Source of the DNA: Allochromatium vinosum DSM 180
GTDB taxonomy: Bacteria; Pseudomonadota; Gammaproteobacteria; Chromatiales; Chromatiaceae
Direction: 5' to 3'
DNA length: 64,000 nucleotides
Assembly (NCBI RefSeq): GCF_000025485.1
Contig: NC_013851.1
Span: 2,833,501 to 2,897,500, forward strand
The notes beneath the pieces were generated by a model. That model did not search any database and had not been told where the DNA came from. It saw nothing but the letters and a program-made list of their open reading frames with translations. The position numbers and the translations under genes were made by a program. Positions within the stretch are counted from its first letter, which is position 1; the number at the start of each line of letters is the position of its first letter. Positions 1-8,452 of this stretch are shown here, piece by piece.

Positions 1-1
1 C

Positions 2-1270
2 TGCACCCACTGGGGCACCATCCCCAGCAAGGCGCTGCGCCACTCGATCCAGATGCTCGCCGACTACAGGCGCAACCCGCTGTTCCAGCACACCCAGCAC
101 CAGATCGAGGCCGAGTTTCCGGACCTGCTGCGCGCGGCCGACGGCGTCATCGACGCCCAGGTCCGCACCCGCTATCGCTACTACAGACGCAACCGGGTCG
201 AGGTGATCTTCGGCCGCGCCCGTTTCATCGATCCCAACCGCCTCTCGGTGGAGCGCCCCGGCGGCACCCGGCTCGAACTGCGCGCGGAACATTTCGTCGT
301 CGCCACCGGCTCGCGCCCCTATCGCCCGCCCGAGGTCGATTTCGAGCATCCGCGCGTGCGCGACAGCGACACGGTCCTGGCGCTCAGTCACACGCCGCGC
401 TCGATCACCATCTATGGCGCCGGTGTCATCGGCTGTGAATACGCGTCCATCTTTGCCGCGCTCGACGTGAAGGTGAATCTGGTCAACACCCGCGACCGGC
501 TGCTGTCCTATCTCGACGACGAGATCACCGACGCCCTGAGCTATCACCTGCGCCAGCAGGGTGTCATCATCCGCCACGACGAGACCCACGCGCGGATCGA
601 GACCAGCGACAGCGGGGTGGTCCTGCACTGCACATCGGGCAAGAAGTTCAAGACCGACATCCTGCTCTGGGCCAACGGGCGCACCGGCAATACCCAGGAC
701 ATGGGGCTGGAGGAGATCGGTCTGACACCCAACGCGCGCGGTCAGCTCGACGTCAACGCCAGCTACCAGACCGCCCTGCCCCACATCTATGCCGTCGGCG
801 ACGTCGCCGGACCACCGGCGCTGGCCAGCGCCAGCTATGACCAGGGGCGCTTCGTCGGCGCCCATATCGCCGATGGCCACTGCGACTGGTCGTTGATCGA
901 GGAATTCCCCACCGGCATCTACACCGTGCCCGAGATCAGTTCGGTCGGACGCACCGAGCGCGAGCTGACCGCCGCCCAGATCCCCTACGAGGTCGCCCAG
1001 GCCGACTTCAAGAGCATCGCCCGCGCCCAGATCACCGGACACACGGTCGGCATGCTCAAGCTGCTGTTCCATCGCGAGACCCTGGAGATCCTCGGCATCC
1101 ACTGCTTCGGTGAGCAGGCCGCCGAGATCGTGCACATCGGCCAGGCCATCATGTCTCAGCCCGGCGCCGCCAACAGCCTTCGCTACTTCACCGAGACGAC
1201 CTTCAACTATCCGACCATGGCTGAAGCTTATCGGGTCGCGGCGCTCAACGGACTCAACCGACTGTTCTGA
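2..1270 (+). CDS. sthA: Soluble pyridine nucleotide transhydrogenase (5' truncated by window edge)
   Basis: FAD-dependent flavoprotein that transfers hydride between NADPH and NAD+, balancing the two cytoplasmic pools. The reading frame is already open at base 2 and begins with [12 protein letters not shown], the SthA version of the lipoamide dehydrogenase active site in which the second redox Cys is replaced by Thr. Further on are a Rossmann NAD(P) motif ([13 protein letters not shown]), the second FAD motif (YAVGDVAG) and the dimerisation domain of the pyridine nucleotide disulfide oxidoreductase family. It ends with TGA. About 40 N-terminal residues lie outside the window. The first ATG inside (base 53) is not the true start, because the conserved active-site motif lies upstream of it. 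It is convergent with the response regulator gene that follows. Confidence 0.93.
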   Translation, partial: CTHWGTIPSKALRHSIQMLADYRRNPLFQHTQHQIEAEFPDLLRAADGVIDAQVRTRYRYYRRNRVEVIFGRARFIDPNRLSVERPGGTRLELRAEHFVVATGSRPYRPPEVDFEHPRVRDSDTVLALSHTPRSITIYGAGVIGCEYASIFAALDVKVNLVNTRDRLLSYLDDEITDALSYHLRQQGVIIRHDETHARIETSDSGVVLHCTSGKKFKTDILLWANGRTGNTQDMGLEEIGLTPNARGQLDVNASYQTALPHIYAVGDVAGPPALASASYDQGRFVGAHIADGHCDWSLIEEFPTGIYTVPEISSVGRTERELTAAQIPYEVAQADFKSIARAQITGHTVGMLKLLFHRETLEILGIHCFGEQAAEIVHIGQAIMSQPGAANSLRYFTETTFNYPTMAEAYRVAALNGLNRLF

Positions 1271-1339
1271 ATCGAGCGGTCGTTGCGAAGTCGCGGCCAC
1301 GGCCGTCGGTCCATCCCGGACCTCGCAACAGACCGCGAG

Positions 1340-2407
1340 TCATGAATCCTGATAACGCGCCCGGATCTCACGCAGCTCCGGTAGCGCCGACAGGAAGCTC
1401 TCGACCACGGCCGGATCGAACTGGTGGCCCGCCAGCCGCTCGATCTCGGCGATCGCTTCGTGTTCCGGCCAGGCCTTCTTGTAGGGGCGTTCGGCGAGGA
1501 GTGCGTCGAAGACGTCCGCCACGGCCACGATCCGCGCCTCCAGAGAGATCGACTCCCCCGACAGCCCTTGCGGATAACCGCCGCCGTCCCAGCGCTCATG
1601 GTGCGACAGGGCGATGTCGGCGGCCATCCGCAGCAGCGGCGACGAATGACCCGAGAGCATCTGCGCGCCGATCGTGGTGTGACGGCGCATGATGTGCCAT
1701 TCATCGGAGTCCAGCTTGTCCTTTTTCAGCAGCACCCGGTCCGGGATACCGATCTTGCCGATGTCATGCATGGGTGCGGCGTTCATGAGCAGTTCGGCCT
1801 GCTCCGGGGACAGGCCGTGGCGCAGGGCGATGGCCTGCGCGAAGAGGCTCATGCGCACGATGTGCAGGCCGGTCTCGTTGTCGCGATACTCGGCGGCGAG
1901 TCCGAGCCGGCGGATGATCTCGAGCCGCGTCTCGTCCAACTCTCGGGTGCGCTCGCGCACCTTGGACTCCAGTTCGGCGTTCTGCTGACGGACGCGCTTG
2001 TTGAGTAGCCGAACCTGCAGGATGTTGCGGACACGGCTGGCGACCTCGGCCCGATCGAAGGGTTTGAGCAGGAAATCGGTCGCGCCTAATTCCAGGGCGC
2101 GGAGCTTGATCCTTGGATCGTGCTCGGCCGTCAGCATCAGCACCGGGAGATAATCGTCACCGGCTTCCACAGTGGACTGGATGGCTTCCATGATCTGAAA
2201 GCCATCCATGTACGGCATGCGCAAATCGAGGAGCACGATGTCCGTGTCCCGCTCACCGAGCAGATCCCTGACCCGGCGCGGATCGTCGGTGCCGCGGATG
2301 CGACTGTAACCGCTCGCCTTGAGCAGGCGCTCCAGCAACAGGATGTTGGGACGCTCGTCGTCGACGATGAGGATCTCGGCGTCGAAGAGATTTTGATCGA
2401 GATTCAT
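1340..2407 (-). CDS. Response regulator with C-terminal HD-GYP domain (cyclic-di-GMP phosphodiesterase)
   Basis: The REC domain (about residues 8-130) has acidic residues IVDDE, phosphoacceptor Asp in LLDLRMPYMDGF and Lys in LLKPFD. A short coiled linker follows, then an HD-GYP domain (about 150-345) with MHDIGKIGIPD, HHERWDGGGYP and the GYP triad complete. HD-GYP proteins normally hydrolyse c-di-GMP, so phosphorylation here probably controls c-di-GMP turnover. The start is placed at the ATG of MNLDQNLFDAEILIVDDE because the REC fold begins there and GGAGAGGA lies just upstream; a longer frame continues to 2536 without domain support. It is the last gene of a minus-strand set with an HTH-REC regulator and a histidine kinase, from which a pseudogene separates it. 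Confidence 0.88.
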   Translation of the reverse strand: MNLDQNLFDAEILIVDDERPNILLLERLLKASGYSRIRGTDDPRRVRDLLGERDTDIVLLDLRMPYMDGFQIMEAIQSTVEAGDDYLPVLMLTAEHDPRIKLRALELGATDFLLKPFDRAEVASRVRNILQVRLLNKRVRQQNAELESKVRERTRELDETRLEIIRRLGLAAEYRDNETGLHIVRMSLFAQAIALRHGLSPEQAELLMNAAPMHDIGKIGIPDRVLLKKDKLDSDEWHIMRRHTTIGAQMLSGHSSPLLRMAADIALSHHERWDGGGYPQGLSGESISLEARIVAVADVFDALLAERPYKKAWPEHEAIAEIERLAGHQFDPAVVESFLSALPELREIRARYQDS

Positions 2408-2563
2408 GATGTGCTGAGTCCTCTCCAGTTCGGGAGCTGGTCCAGACAGCCGATGGCGCACAGATAGTCTTTGTCGAGACAGCCCTGGCTGGCACTGCGT
2501 CGTGTAGATCAGAATCCTCGACTTGGCGAATTCCATGGTCGCGGCCGGATCACCGACGATTCG

Positions 2564-2858
2564 CTAGGGATTATTGGCGGTGAAGAAGTCCTCGAAACAG
2601 GTGAACACGGTCGGATAATACTTCTGGACCATGCGGCTGTAGGTTCCATCCCGACGGGTCTGCTCCAGATAGTCGTTGAACGCCTCCCGAAGCTTGGGCG
2701 AGTCTTTGCGAAACCCGGCTCCCATCCGCTGTCCAGGTCGTGGGGATGAATTCGTAGCGCGGCCCCAGATGCTCGGCAAAGCCCTTGACCAGTTCGACAT
2801 CCAGGCCGTCACCGAGCCCGGTGACGAAGTTCACACCGGAATCAGACGTCGCGGACAT
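2564..2858 (-). pseudogene. Remnant of a family 3 periplasmic solute-binding (PBPb) protein
   Basis: Two fragments of one bacterial extracellular solute-binding protein family 3 fold lie back to back in different frames. The upstream fragment contains GDGLDVELVKGFAEHLG and YEFIPTTWTADG, typical of the N-terminal lobe. The frame then changes near 2730 and the C-terminal lobe follows (GAGFRKDSPKLREAFNDYL and the tail to a stop at 2564). The middle of the domain, roughly 130 residues, and any signal peptide are missing, so an internal deletion that broke the frame is the simplest explanation. The remnant overlaps nothing and starts 5 bases after the kinase stop. It may derive from a transporter component or from the sensor part of a PBPb-type kinase. 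Confidence 0.7.
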
Positions 2859-2862
2859 CGGT

Positions 2863-3711
2863 TTACTCGCGCGGCCGTGGCAGGAACACCCTAAATTCAC
2901 TGCCCTCGCCCGGCGTGCTGCTGACCTCGATACGTCCACCATGGGTGCGGATGATGTCACGACTGATCGAGAGTCCCAGCCCCGTGCCCTGGCCGGCCGG
3001 CTTGGTGGTGAAAAAGGGGTTGAACACCTGTTCGAAATGCTCCGCCAGTATTCCCGCCCCATTGTCTGCAACACTCAGACACACCTCATCGCCGACACAT
3101 CGGGTGCTGATGTGGATCTCGCCGAAGGTGCTGATCGACTGGGCGGCATTGAGGAGCAGATTCAGGATGACCTGATTGATCTCGCCGGGCTGGCCGTCGA
3201 GCCACGGAATCTCTTCGAGCGACTGAAAGACATTCGCCCGATACTTCAGCTCGTTCACCGCCACCTTGAGGGTGTCGCGCACACACTGATTGAGGTCGAA
3301 CGGCTCGGCCTCGGGTCCGTCGACCCGGGCGAAGCTGCGCAGACTGGCCACGATCTCCCCAAGGCGCTGCACACCGTCGCGCGTGTCCGTGATCAAGGGC
3401 ACGATGTCGTCGAGGATCGGTCTGAGATCCTCCCCGGCGAGCGCCTGCTCCAGATGCTCGCCAAGCGCGCCGTCCCCGCCCTTGTCCGCCGGGAGCATGT
3501 CCGCGACCACTTGCAGCACCGGCAGCAGCACCTGGAGATATTCCTCCAGCATCACCAGGTTGTTTTTGACGAAACCGATGGGATTGTTCAGCTCGTGCGC
3601 CACGCCGGCCGTCAGCGTCCCGAGCGCGGCCATCTTGCTCGAATGGAGGAGTTGCGTGCGTGTCTCGTCGATCTGCTGGTGCAGACGGCGCATTTCTTGA
3701 TCGTCGTTCAT
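2863..3711 (-). CDS. Sensor histidine kinase without a sensory domain (282 aa)
   Basis: A short cytoplasmic kinase. A coiled-coil N terminus leads into a dimerisation/phosphoacceptor helix with His39 in TAGVAHELNNPIGF. The HATPase domain has an N box (NQVILNLLLNAAQSI), G1 (VADNGAGI), F box (FNPFFTTK) and G2 (GQGTGLGLSISRDI). No membrane segment, PAS or GAF domain is present, so it must take its signal from a partner. It starts 16 bases downstream of the HTH-REC regulator on the same strand, so the two are probably cotranscribed and the kinase may phosphorylate that regulator, the HD-GYP protein, or both. The HELNNP motif type is common in kinases working with multi-receiver networks. Confidence 0.88.
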   Translation of the reverse strand: MNDDQEMRRLHQQIDETRTQLLHSSKMAALGTLTAGVAHELNNPIGFVKNNLVMLEEYLQVLLPVLQVVADMLPADKGGDGALGEHLEQALAGEDLRPILDDIVPLITDTRDGVQRLGEIVASLRSFARVDGPEAEPFDLNQCVRDTLKVAVNELKYRANVFQSLEEIPWLDGQPGEINQVILNLLLNAAQSISTFGEIHISTRCVGDEVCLSVADNGAGILAEHFEQVFNPFFTTKPAGQGTGLGLSISRDIIRTHGGRIEVSSTPGEGSEFRVFLPRPRE

Positions 3712-3727
3712 CGATGTCGGGCCTGTA

Positions 3728-4390
3728 TTACGCCTTGGCGTGCGCGGGCTGGAGTGAGGGTTCGTCGCCGACGGGCGGTTCGTGGGCGAGCGCCTGATCG
3801 GCCCGAGCCGCGAGCGGCAGCGATCGATTCGGTAGCAGCGCCTCGATCCGGCGTATCAGTTCCGCCGCCTCGAATGGCTTGGACAAGGCATCGTCGGCAC
3901 CGGCCGCAACGGCCTGTTGCAGCCGCTCGTCGGGAAGCGAGGACAGAGCCAGGATCTTCAGTCGCGCCAGCTCCGAATCCTGGCGTACATAGTCCAGAAC
4001 CTGGAAACCGTCGAGTCCGGGCATCCGCAGATCCAGAATCATCAACGCCGGCAAAAAGGCTCGTAGTGTGTCACCGGCCTGAAAACCATCCAGTGCCACC
4101 CGGACCTCATAGCCACTCGCACGCAGGAGGCGCGCAATGCTCTCGGCCATGCGCCGATCGTCCTCCACCACCAGCACGCGATTACCATAACCATGCAGCG
4201 CCTCGGGCAGCGGCATACCATGACGGTCGATGAAACTCAGGAAATCGATCAACCGCACGCGATTGTTGCCCCGCCCCGGCAGTTTGTAGGCCGGGAGATG
4301 ACCCTTTTCGATCCAGCGGATCACGGTACGCAGGTTGACCCCGCAATAATCGGCGATCTCACCCGTGGTCAACGAGCGCATCTGTTTCAT
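3728..4390 (-). CDS. Response regulator with N-terminal MerR/excisionase-like helix-turn-helix and C-terminal receiver
   Basis: The N-terminal ~60 residues (MRSLTTGEIADYCGVNLRTV, then RWIEKGHLPAYKLPGRG) form a small HTH of the excisionase/BldC type used to bind DNA. A receiver domain follows (about 70-190) with VVEDDRR, phosphoacceptor Asp in ILDLRMPGLDGF and Lys in LSKPFE. This HTH-first, REC-second order reverses the usual response regulator layout. The start is set at the ATG of MKQMRSL, just before the HTH; an ATG at 4447 in the same frame is also possible and neither has a clear ribosome site. The gene is divergent from the hybrid kinase at 4547, leaving a shared ~155-base promoter region. 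Confidence 0.82.
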   Translation of the reverse strand: MKQMRSLTTGEIADYCGVNLRTVIRWIEKGHLPAYKLPGRGNNRVRLIDFLSFIDRHGMPLPEALHGYGNRVLVVEDDRRMAESIARLLRASGYEVRVALDGFQAGDTLRAFLPALMILDLRMPGLDGFQVLDYVRQDSELARLKILALSSLPDERLQQAVAAGADDALSKPFEAAELIRRIEALLPNRSLPLAARADQALAHEPPVGDEPSLQPAHAKA

Positions 4391-4546
4391 CTTGGTAGGG
4401 AACTCATGGTAGCTTGAAGCGCCACAGTGTGTCACAAGTGTCGCCATTGACGCAAATGACTAAAAACCTTAATCTGCCCAAGGATTTCAGCGACGACGAT
4501 CACGCTACACATCAACATCAAACCTCGACCCTCGGGGGATATCGAC

Positions 4547-6823
4547 TTGGAACGTTTGAACCTCAATCCGCCAAGCCAGGACGCACTCATCCTGATCGTC
4601 GACGATGACCCGCCCGCCATCGACGCACTGCGCCGAATCCTGCGCCGCGGGCGTTACACCAACGTCCTCGGCTGCTCCAGCGCCGCCGCTTCGCTGGATG
4701 TGATCGCACTCCAGCGTCCGATGCTCGTGCTGCTCGATCTGCACATGCCCGTCATGGACGGGTTTGCCGTGCTGGCGCACATCCAGCGTGAATACCTGCC
4801 CGAGGAGGCGCCGACGGTCCTGATCTTGACCGCGAGCGAGGATCGCGCCTCACGACTGCGGGCGCTGGAGTCCGGGGCGCGCGACTACCTGCTCAAGCCC
4901 TATGATCCGTATGAGGTACTGCTGCGGGTCCGCAACCTGCTCGCGATCCAGCGCCAGGGACGGATGCTGGCGAATGTCCTGGATTCGACGCCGTTCGCCA
5001 TGCTCGCCCACGACGCCGCCGGACACTGCACCTATATCAATCGCAGCGCCCTGAACCTGCTGGGCTACGAGCGTACCGAGGCGATCATCGGCCAGGACGT
5101 TCGCGCTATCCTCCATGACCACACCAGCGACAGCGCGACTCCAGGCGAAACGGGTCCGTCCGGCAGCGAGCGATGGTGCCGGCGCGCAGACGGCACCATG
5201 CTCCCTGTGCGCTATTGGTCCTATCCGCTCAGCGGCGAGCGATCGACCGGCGAGTCACTGGTCACCCTGCTGGACCAAAGCGAACATCACGAATCCGAGC
5301 GACGCGCACGGCTCGCCGCCGAGAAACTCGAGACGGCCCTGCGTCAGGCCGACGAGGCCAACCTGGCCAAGAGCCGGTTCGTGGCTAACATGTCGCACGA
5401 GATCCGCACCCCCTTGACGGCGATCACCGGATTCGCCGAGACCCTCACCGAATCCGATCAGCCCCCCGAGGAATGCGAGCGGGCCGTGAATGCCATCATT
5501 CGCAACAGCCGCTACCTGATGGAACTGGTGAACAACATCCTGGATTTTTCCAGGATCGAGTCGGGGAAACTGCTCGTCGAGCAGATCGAGACACCCTTCG
5601 AGACCTGGATTCGGGAGATCGCGGCGTTCGCGATCGAGCGCGCGCGCGGCAAGGGGCTGCATTTCGACCTCAGCGTCGAAGCGCCCTGGCCACGCACACT
5701 CGTCACCGACCCGACACGCGCCAAGCAGATCCTCGTCAATCTGCTGAACAATGCCTTCAAATTCACCGAACAGGGTTCGGTGCGCCTGCATGTCGTGCTC
5801 GATCCTGAGCACGAACGACTCGTCCTCGAGGTGACCGATACCGGCATTGGGATCGAGTCCCATCGTCAGGAAGAGTTGTTCGAAGCCTTCGTGCAGGCCG
5901 ATGCCTCGACCATGCGCCAGCATGGCGGCAGCGGCCTGGGACTGAACATCGCGCGCACCCTGGCTCGGTGCCTCGGCGGTGAGCTGAGCGTGCGCAGCGT
6001 GTTTGGGGTCGGCAGTCGCTTCACGGCCACACTGGCGACAGGTCCGATCGCCAAAGCCGACCTGGAGCACCGGCCGCTGCATATCACGAGCGATCAGGCC
6101 ACCGAGACTCAACCGCTGGAAGCCCGGACACTGGTCCAGGATGTCCGGGTCGAGGGCGACATCCTGCTCGTCGACGATCATGCCGACAATCGTGATCTCC
6201 TCTGTCATCTTTTGCGCCAGATCGGCGCACGGGTGTTCACGGCTGAAAACGGACAGCAGGGATTCGAGCGCGCGCAGGGCCGGGATTTCGATCTGATCCT
6301 GATGGACATGCAGATGCCGGTGCTCGATGGCCTGAACGCCACACGCCTGCTGCGCATGAGCGGTTTCGATGGTCCCATCGTCGCCCTGACCGCCAATACG
6401 ACCCTGGAAGACCGGCAGGCCGCGCTCGAAGCCGGTTGCAACGACTTTCTCACCAAACCGATCGACCAACGGTCTCTGCGCGAGACGGTCGTGCGTTATC
6501 TGTCACACAGCAACCGGCCACGGACGCCGGAACCCGAGTGTCCGGCCATCCGCGAGATACCCGGCTATGAGGAACTCAGCCAGCGATTCCGGCGCGAATT
6601 GCCGGGTTCCCTGGCGGCGATGCGGGCGGCGCGCGCAGGCGGCGATCTGAGCACGGTGGCAACCCTCGCCCATCAGCTCAAGGGTGTCGGCAGCAGTTTC
6701 GGTCTCGCGGAGACCACACGTCTCGCCGGCATCATCGAGACCAGGGCGCGATGCGGTGAGACGGAAGTGCTCCCCAGTCTGCTCAATCTGCTGGAAGAGT
6801 CATGCCAACAGAGTTCGAACTGA
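4547..6823 (+). CDS. Hybrid sensor histidine kinase (REC-PAS-HisKA-HATPase-REC-HPt)
   Basis: A 758-residue phosphorelay protein without membrane segments. The order is REC1 (about 12-130; IVDDDPP, LLDLHMPVMDG, LLKPYDP), PAS (about 142-250), coiled coil, HisKA (FVANMSHEIRTPLTAITGF), HATPase (NILVNLLNNAFKFTE-type N box, DTGIGI, GGSGLGLNIARTLA), REC2 (about 535-650; LLVDDHADNRDLL, LMDMQMPVLDGL, LTKPID) and a C-terminal HPt domain with His in ATLAHQLKGVGSSFG. Having every relay module suggests it passes phosphate to a separate regulator. The start is a TTG preceded by GGGGGAT. The stop overlaps the next gene by 22 bases, so the two are translationally coupled. Confidence 0.9.
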   Translation: MERLNLNPPSQDALILIVDDDPPAIDALRRILRRGRYTNVLGCSSAAASLDVIALQRPMLVLLDLHMPVMDGFAVLAHIQREYLPEEAPTVLILTASEDRASRLRALESGARDYLLKPYDPYEVLLRVRNLLAIQRQGRMLANVLDSTPFAMLAHDAAGHCTYINRSALNLLGYERTEAIIGQDVRAILHDHTSDSATPGETGPSGSERWCRRADGTMLPVRYWSYPLSGERSTGESLVTLLDQSEHHESERRARLAAEKLETALRQADEANLAKSRFVANMSHEIRTPLTAITGFAETLTESDQPPEECERAVNAIIRNSRYLMELVNNILDFSRIESGKLLVEQIETPFETWIREIAAFAIERARGKGLHFDLSVEAPWPRTLVTDPTRAKQILVNLLNNAFKFTEQGSVRLHVVLDPEHERLVLEVTDTGIGIESHRQEELFEAFVQADASTMRQHGGSGLGLNIARTLARCLGGELSVRSVFGVGSRFTATLATGPIAKADLEHRPLHITSDQATETQPLEARTLVQDVRVEGDILLVDDHADNRDLLCHLLRQIGARVFTAENGQQGFERAQGRDFDLILMDMQMPVLDGLNATRLLRMSGFDGPIVALTANTTLEDRQAALEAGCNDFLTKPIDQRSLRETVVRYLSHSNRPRTPEPECPAIREIPGYEELSQRFRRELPGSLAAMRAARAGGDLSTVATLAHQLKGVGSSFGLAETTRLAGIIETRARCGETEVLPSLLNLLEESCQQSSN

Positions 6824-7455
6824 TTCGGGTCGAGCCGGCCGATATCGATCTGGATCGGGCACTGACGTATGACGTGTTCAGAGCCGATGGGTCCCTGCTC
6901 GCCGCCGCCGGCACCCGCATCGATGACCCCTGGAAGATCGAGATCCTCATGGACGGGTGGCGCCGTGCCCCGGCCGTCGTGTCCGATGCGCTCAACCTCG
7001 ATTCGCCACCACCCGTGACGCCCGTGCGGATCGCGCGACCACAACCGGCGGCCGTCCGCCCCATCAATCTGGCTCAGACAACAGCCCTGGTGGCCGACGA
7101 CATGCCACTGGCCCGCGCGATGCTGAGCAACATCCTGCTCGCGCAGGGTATCGGGCGGGTCATCGTCGTCGAGGATGGCAAGAAGGCGATCAGCCGCTTT
7201 CTGGCAGACGCACCGAATCTTGTTCTGCTCGACATCGACATGCCCAAGCTCGATGGCCTGGAGGCTCTCAGACAAATCAAGGAGTGCTCGCCCGGCGTCT
7301 TCGCCTGTCTGGTCAGCTCCAACAGCACGCGCGTGAACGTGCAACTGGCCCGCGAGTTCGGCGTGGACGGCTTTCTGGTCAAACCTTACACACCTTTGAA
7401 CCTGAAGCGCATCCTCGCACGTTATCGGGCACATTCGCCCAAAGGACCGCATTGA
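6802..7455 (+). CDS. CheY-like response regulator with a unique N-terminal extension
   Basis: The C-terminal half (about residues 90-210) is a receiver: VADDMPLARAML, phosphoacceptor Asp in LLDIDMPKLDGLEAL and Lys in FLVKPYTP. The first ~80 residues (FELIRVEPADIDLDRALTYD and onward, including GTRIDDPWKIEIL) resemble the short beta-rich segment found in front of some PilZ-like or HD-type proteins, but I cannot assign them to a family. No output domain follows the receiver. The ATG overlaps the end of the hybrid kinase gene by 22 bases, which makes this the likely receiver for that kinase's HPt domain. Confidence 0.82.
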   Translation: MPTEFELIRVEPADIDLDRALTYDVFRADGSLLAAAGTRIDDPWKIEILMDGWRRAPAVVSDALNLDSPPPVTPVRIARPQPAAVRPINLAQTTALVADDMPLARAMLSNILLAQGIGRVIVVEDGKKAISRFLADAPNLVLLDIDMPKLDGLEALRQIKECSPGVFACLVSSNSTRVNVQLAREFGVDGFLVKPYTPLNLKRILARYRAHSPKGPH

Positions 7456-7520
7456 GCACAGCCTGACTCGCGGCTCGTTGACGCGACAGGCCGACATCGC
7501 TTCATGCAGACAGGCAGCCA

Positions 7521-7548
7521 TTGATATTTCACAATTTTCTTATATACT
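7521..7548 (+). promoter_or_regulatory. Strong sigma-70-type promoter of the sgpD-like gene
   Basis: TTGATA at 7521-7526 and TATACT at 7543-7548 are separated by 16 bases in an unusually AT-rich stretch of otherwise GC-rich DNA. Transcription would begin near 7555, giving a leader of about 70 bases before the ATG at 7628. Such a near-consensus promoter suits a very abundant structural protein. Confidence 0.65.
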
Positions 7549-7627
7549 AAAAATCCTTCCGTCAACGACGAAAAAACCAACAATCTTTTCGCTTGCCAAC
7601 AACGTCTGTCTTTTCAAGGTGTGTCAC

Positions 7628-8236
7628 ATGTCCAAGCTGATCCAAACCGTCTCCGCCATCGCGCTCGCTGCCGCCACGACCACGGCCTTCGCCTGGTATG
7701 CCGCGCCCTATCAACCCGTCGCCCCGAGCGCCGAACAGCACAAGGCGCTGGTCGAGCAGCAGCAGGCCATGATGGAGCAGCACGACAAGGCCATGCGAGA
7801 AGCTTTCGAGGCGCAGCGTCAGTTCGCCGAGCAGCAGATGGCCTGGGCCGATCAGACTCGTCAGGCATGGCCCACCGTCCCGGCCCACCCATTCGCCACG
7901 ACGCCCGAGTTCCCCGCGATGCCGGCCATGCCTGAGTTTGGTCAGTATCCGAACGCACCCGAGTTCCCCAAGGCGCCCGAGTTCGGCCAATACCCGGCCA
8001 TGCCCGAGTCGATGGAGGCCCGTCTCAAGGAGCTCGACAGCCAGCGCGAGCAGCTCAAGCAGCGTATCGAAGAACGTCGCGAGGCCATGAAGCAGTGGAG
8101 CGAAGAGCGTCGCGCCCAGCACCCGCCCCGTCACATCGGCGAGCCACTGAACCGTGCCTTTCATGATCGTCCCTATCCCATGATGCCCCAGCACCAGGCG
8201 CAGGCTCCGTGCGAGCCTTCCTCCCAAACGCGCTAA
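7628..8236 (+). CDS. sgpD: Exported Gln/Glu- and Pro-rich coiled-coil protein, probable sulfur globule protein SgpD
   Basis: 202 residues. A Sec-type signal peptide (MSKLIQTVSAIALAAATTTA, cleavage probably just before WYAAPYQP) targets it to the periplasm, where Chromatiaceae sulfur globules sit. The mature part has a Gln/Glu/Met-rich helix (about 35-75), a Pro-rich middle with repeated PEFP, PEFGQYP and AMPE units (about 85-130), and a charged coiled coil (about 130-165; LKELDSQREQLKQRIEERRE). There are no cysteines in the first two segments. I recall SgpD of A. vinosum as a coiled-coil globule envelope protein of this size, and the order of genes around it fits, but that is memory rather than a comparison. 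The gene stands alone with its own promoter and terminator. The start was chosen at the signal peptide; an earlier in-frame ATG lies upstream of the promoter. Confidence 0.68.
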   Translation: MSKLIQTVSAIALAAATTTAFAWYAAPYQPVAPSAEQHKALVEQQQAMMEQHDKAMREAFEAQRQFAEQQMAWADQTRQAWPTVPAHPFATTPEFPAMPAMPEFGQYPNAPEFPKAPEFGQYPAMPESMEARLKELDSQREQLKQRIEERREAMKQWSEERRAQHPPRHIGEPLNRAFHDRPYPMMPQHQAQAPCEPSSQTR

Positions 8237-8290
8237 AAAGCCGCATGCGGGGTCGAAGGATTGACCTGAAAGCGTGCATCTGAGACAACG

Positions 8291-8322
8291 AACGGCCCCA
8301 TCGTCGATGGGGCCGTTTGCGT
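8291..8322 (+). terminator. Rho-independent-type terminator after the sgpD-like gene
   Basis: AACGGCCCCAT at 8291-8301 pairs perfectly with ATGGGGCCGTT at 8307-8317 around a 5-base loop, followed by a short T-rich run. It lies about 55 bases after the stop codon and before the RND operon. Confidence 0.75.
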
Positions 8323-8452
8323 TTCGGCGACGCCGGGAACTCTCGATGGAGCCGGACGCCTAACGCCAGACGCCGCATCCGGTCCGAGGTCTCATATTAT
8401 CCAGGACATCCCTTGGCGTGAATGCGAGACATCCCAGAGCGAGTCCCGATCG

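Noticed and set aside
2571-3074. A real 167-residue gene
   Set aside because: Its first part is antisense-frame overlap with the histidine kinase, and only the later part matches a solute-binding protein, out of frame with its own C terminus.
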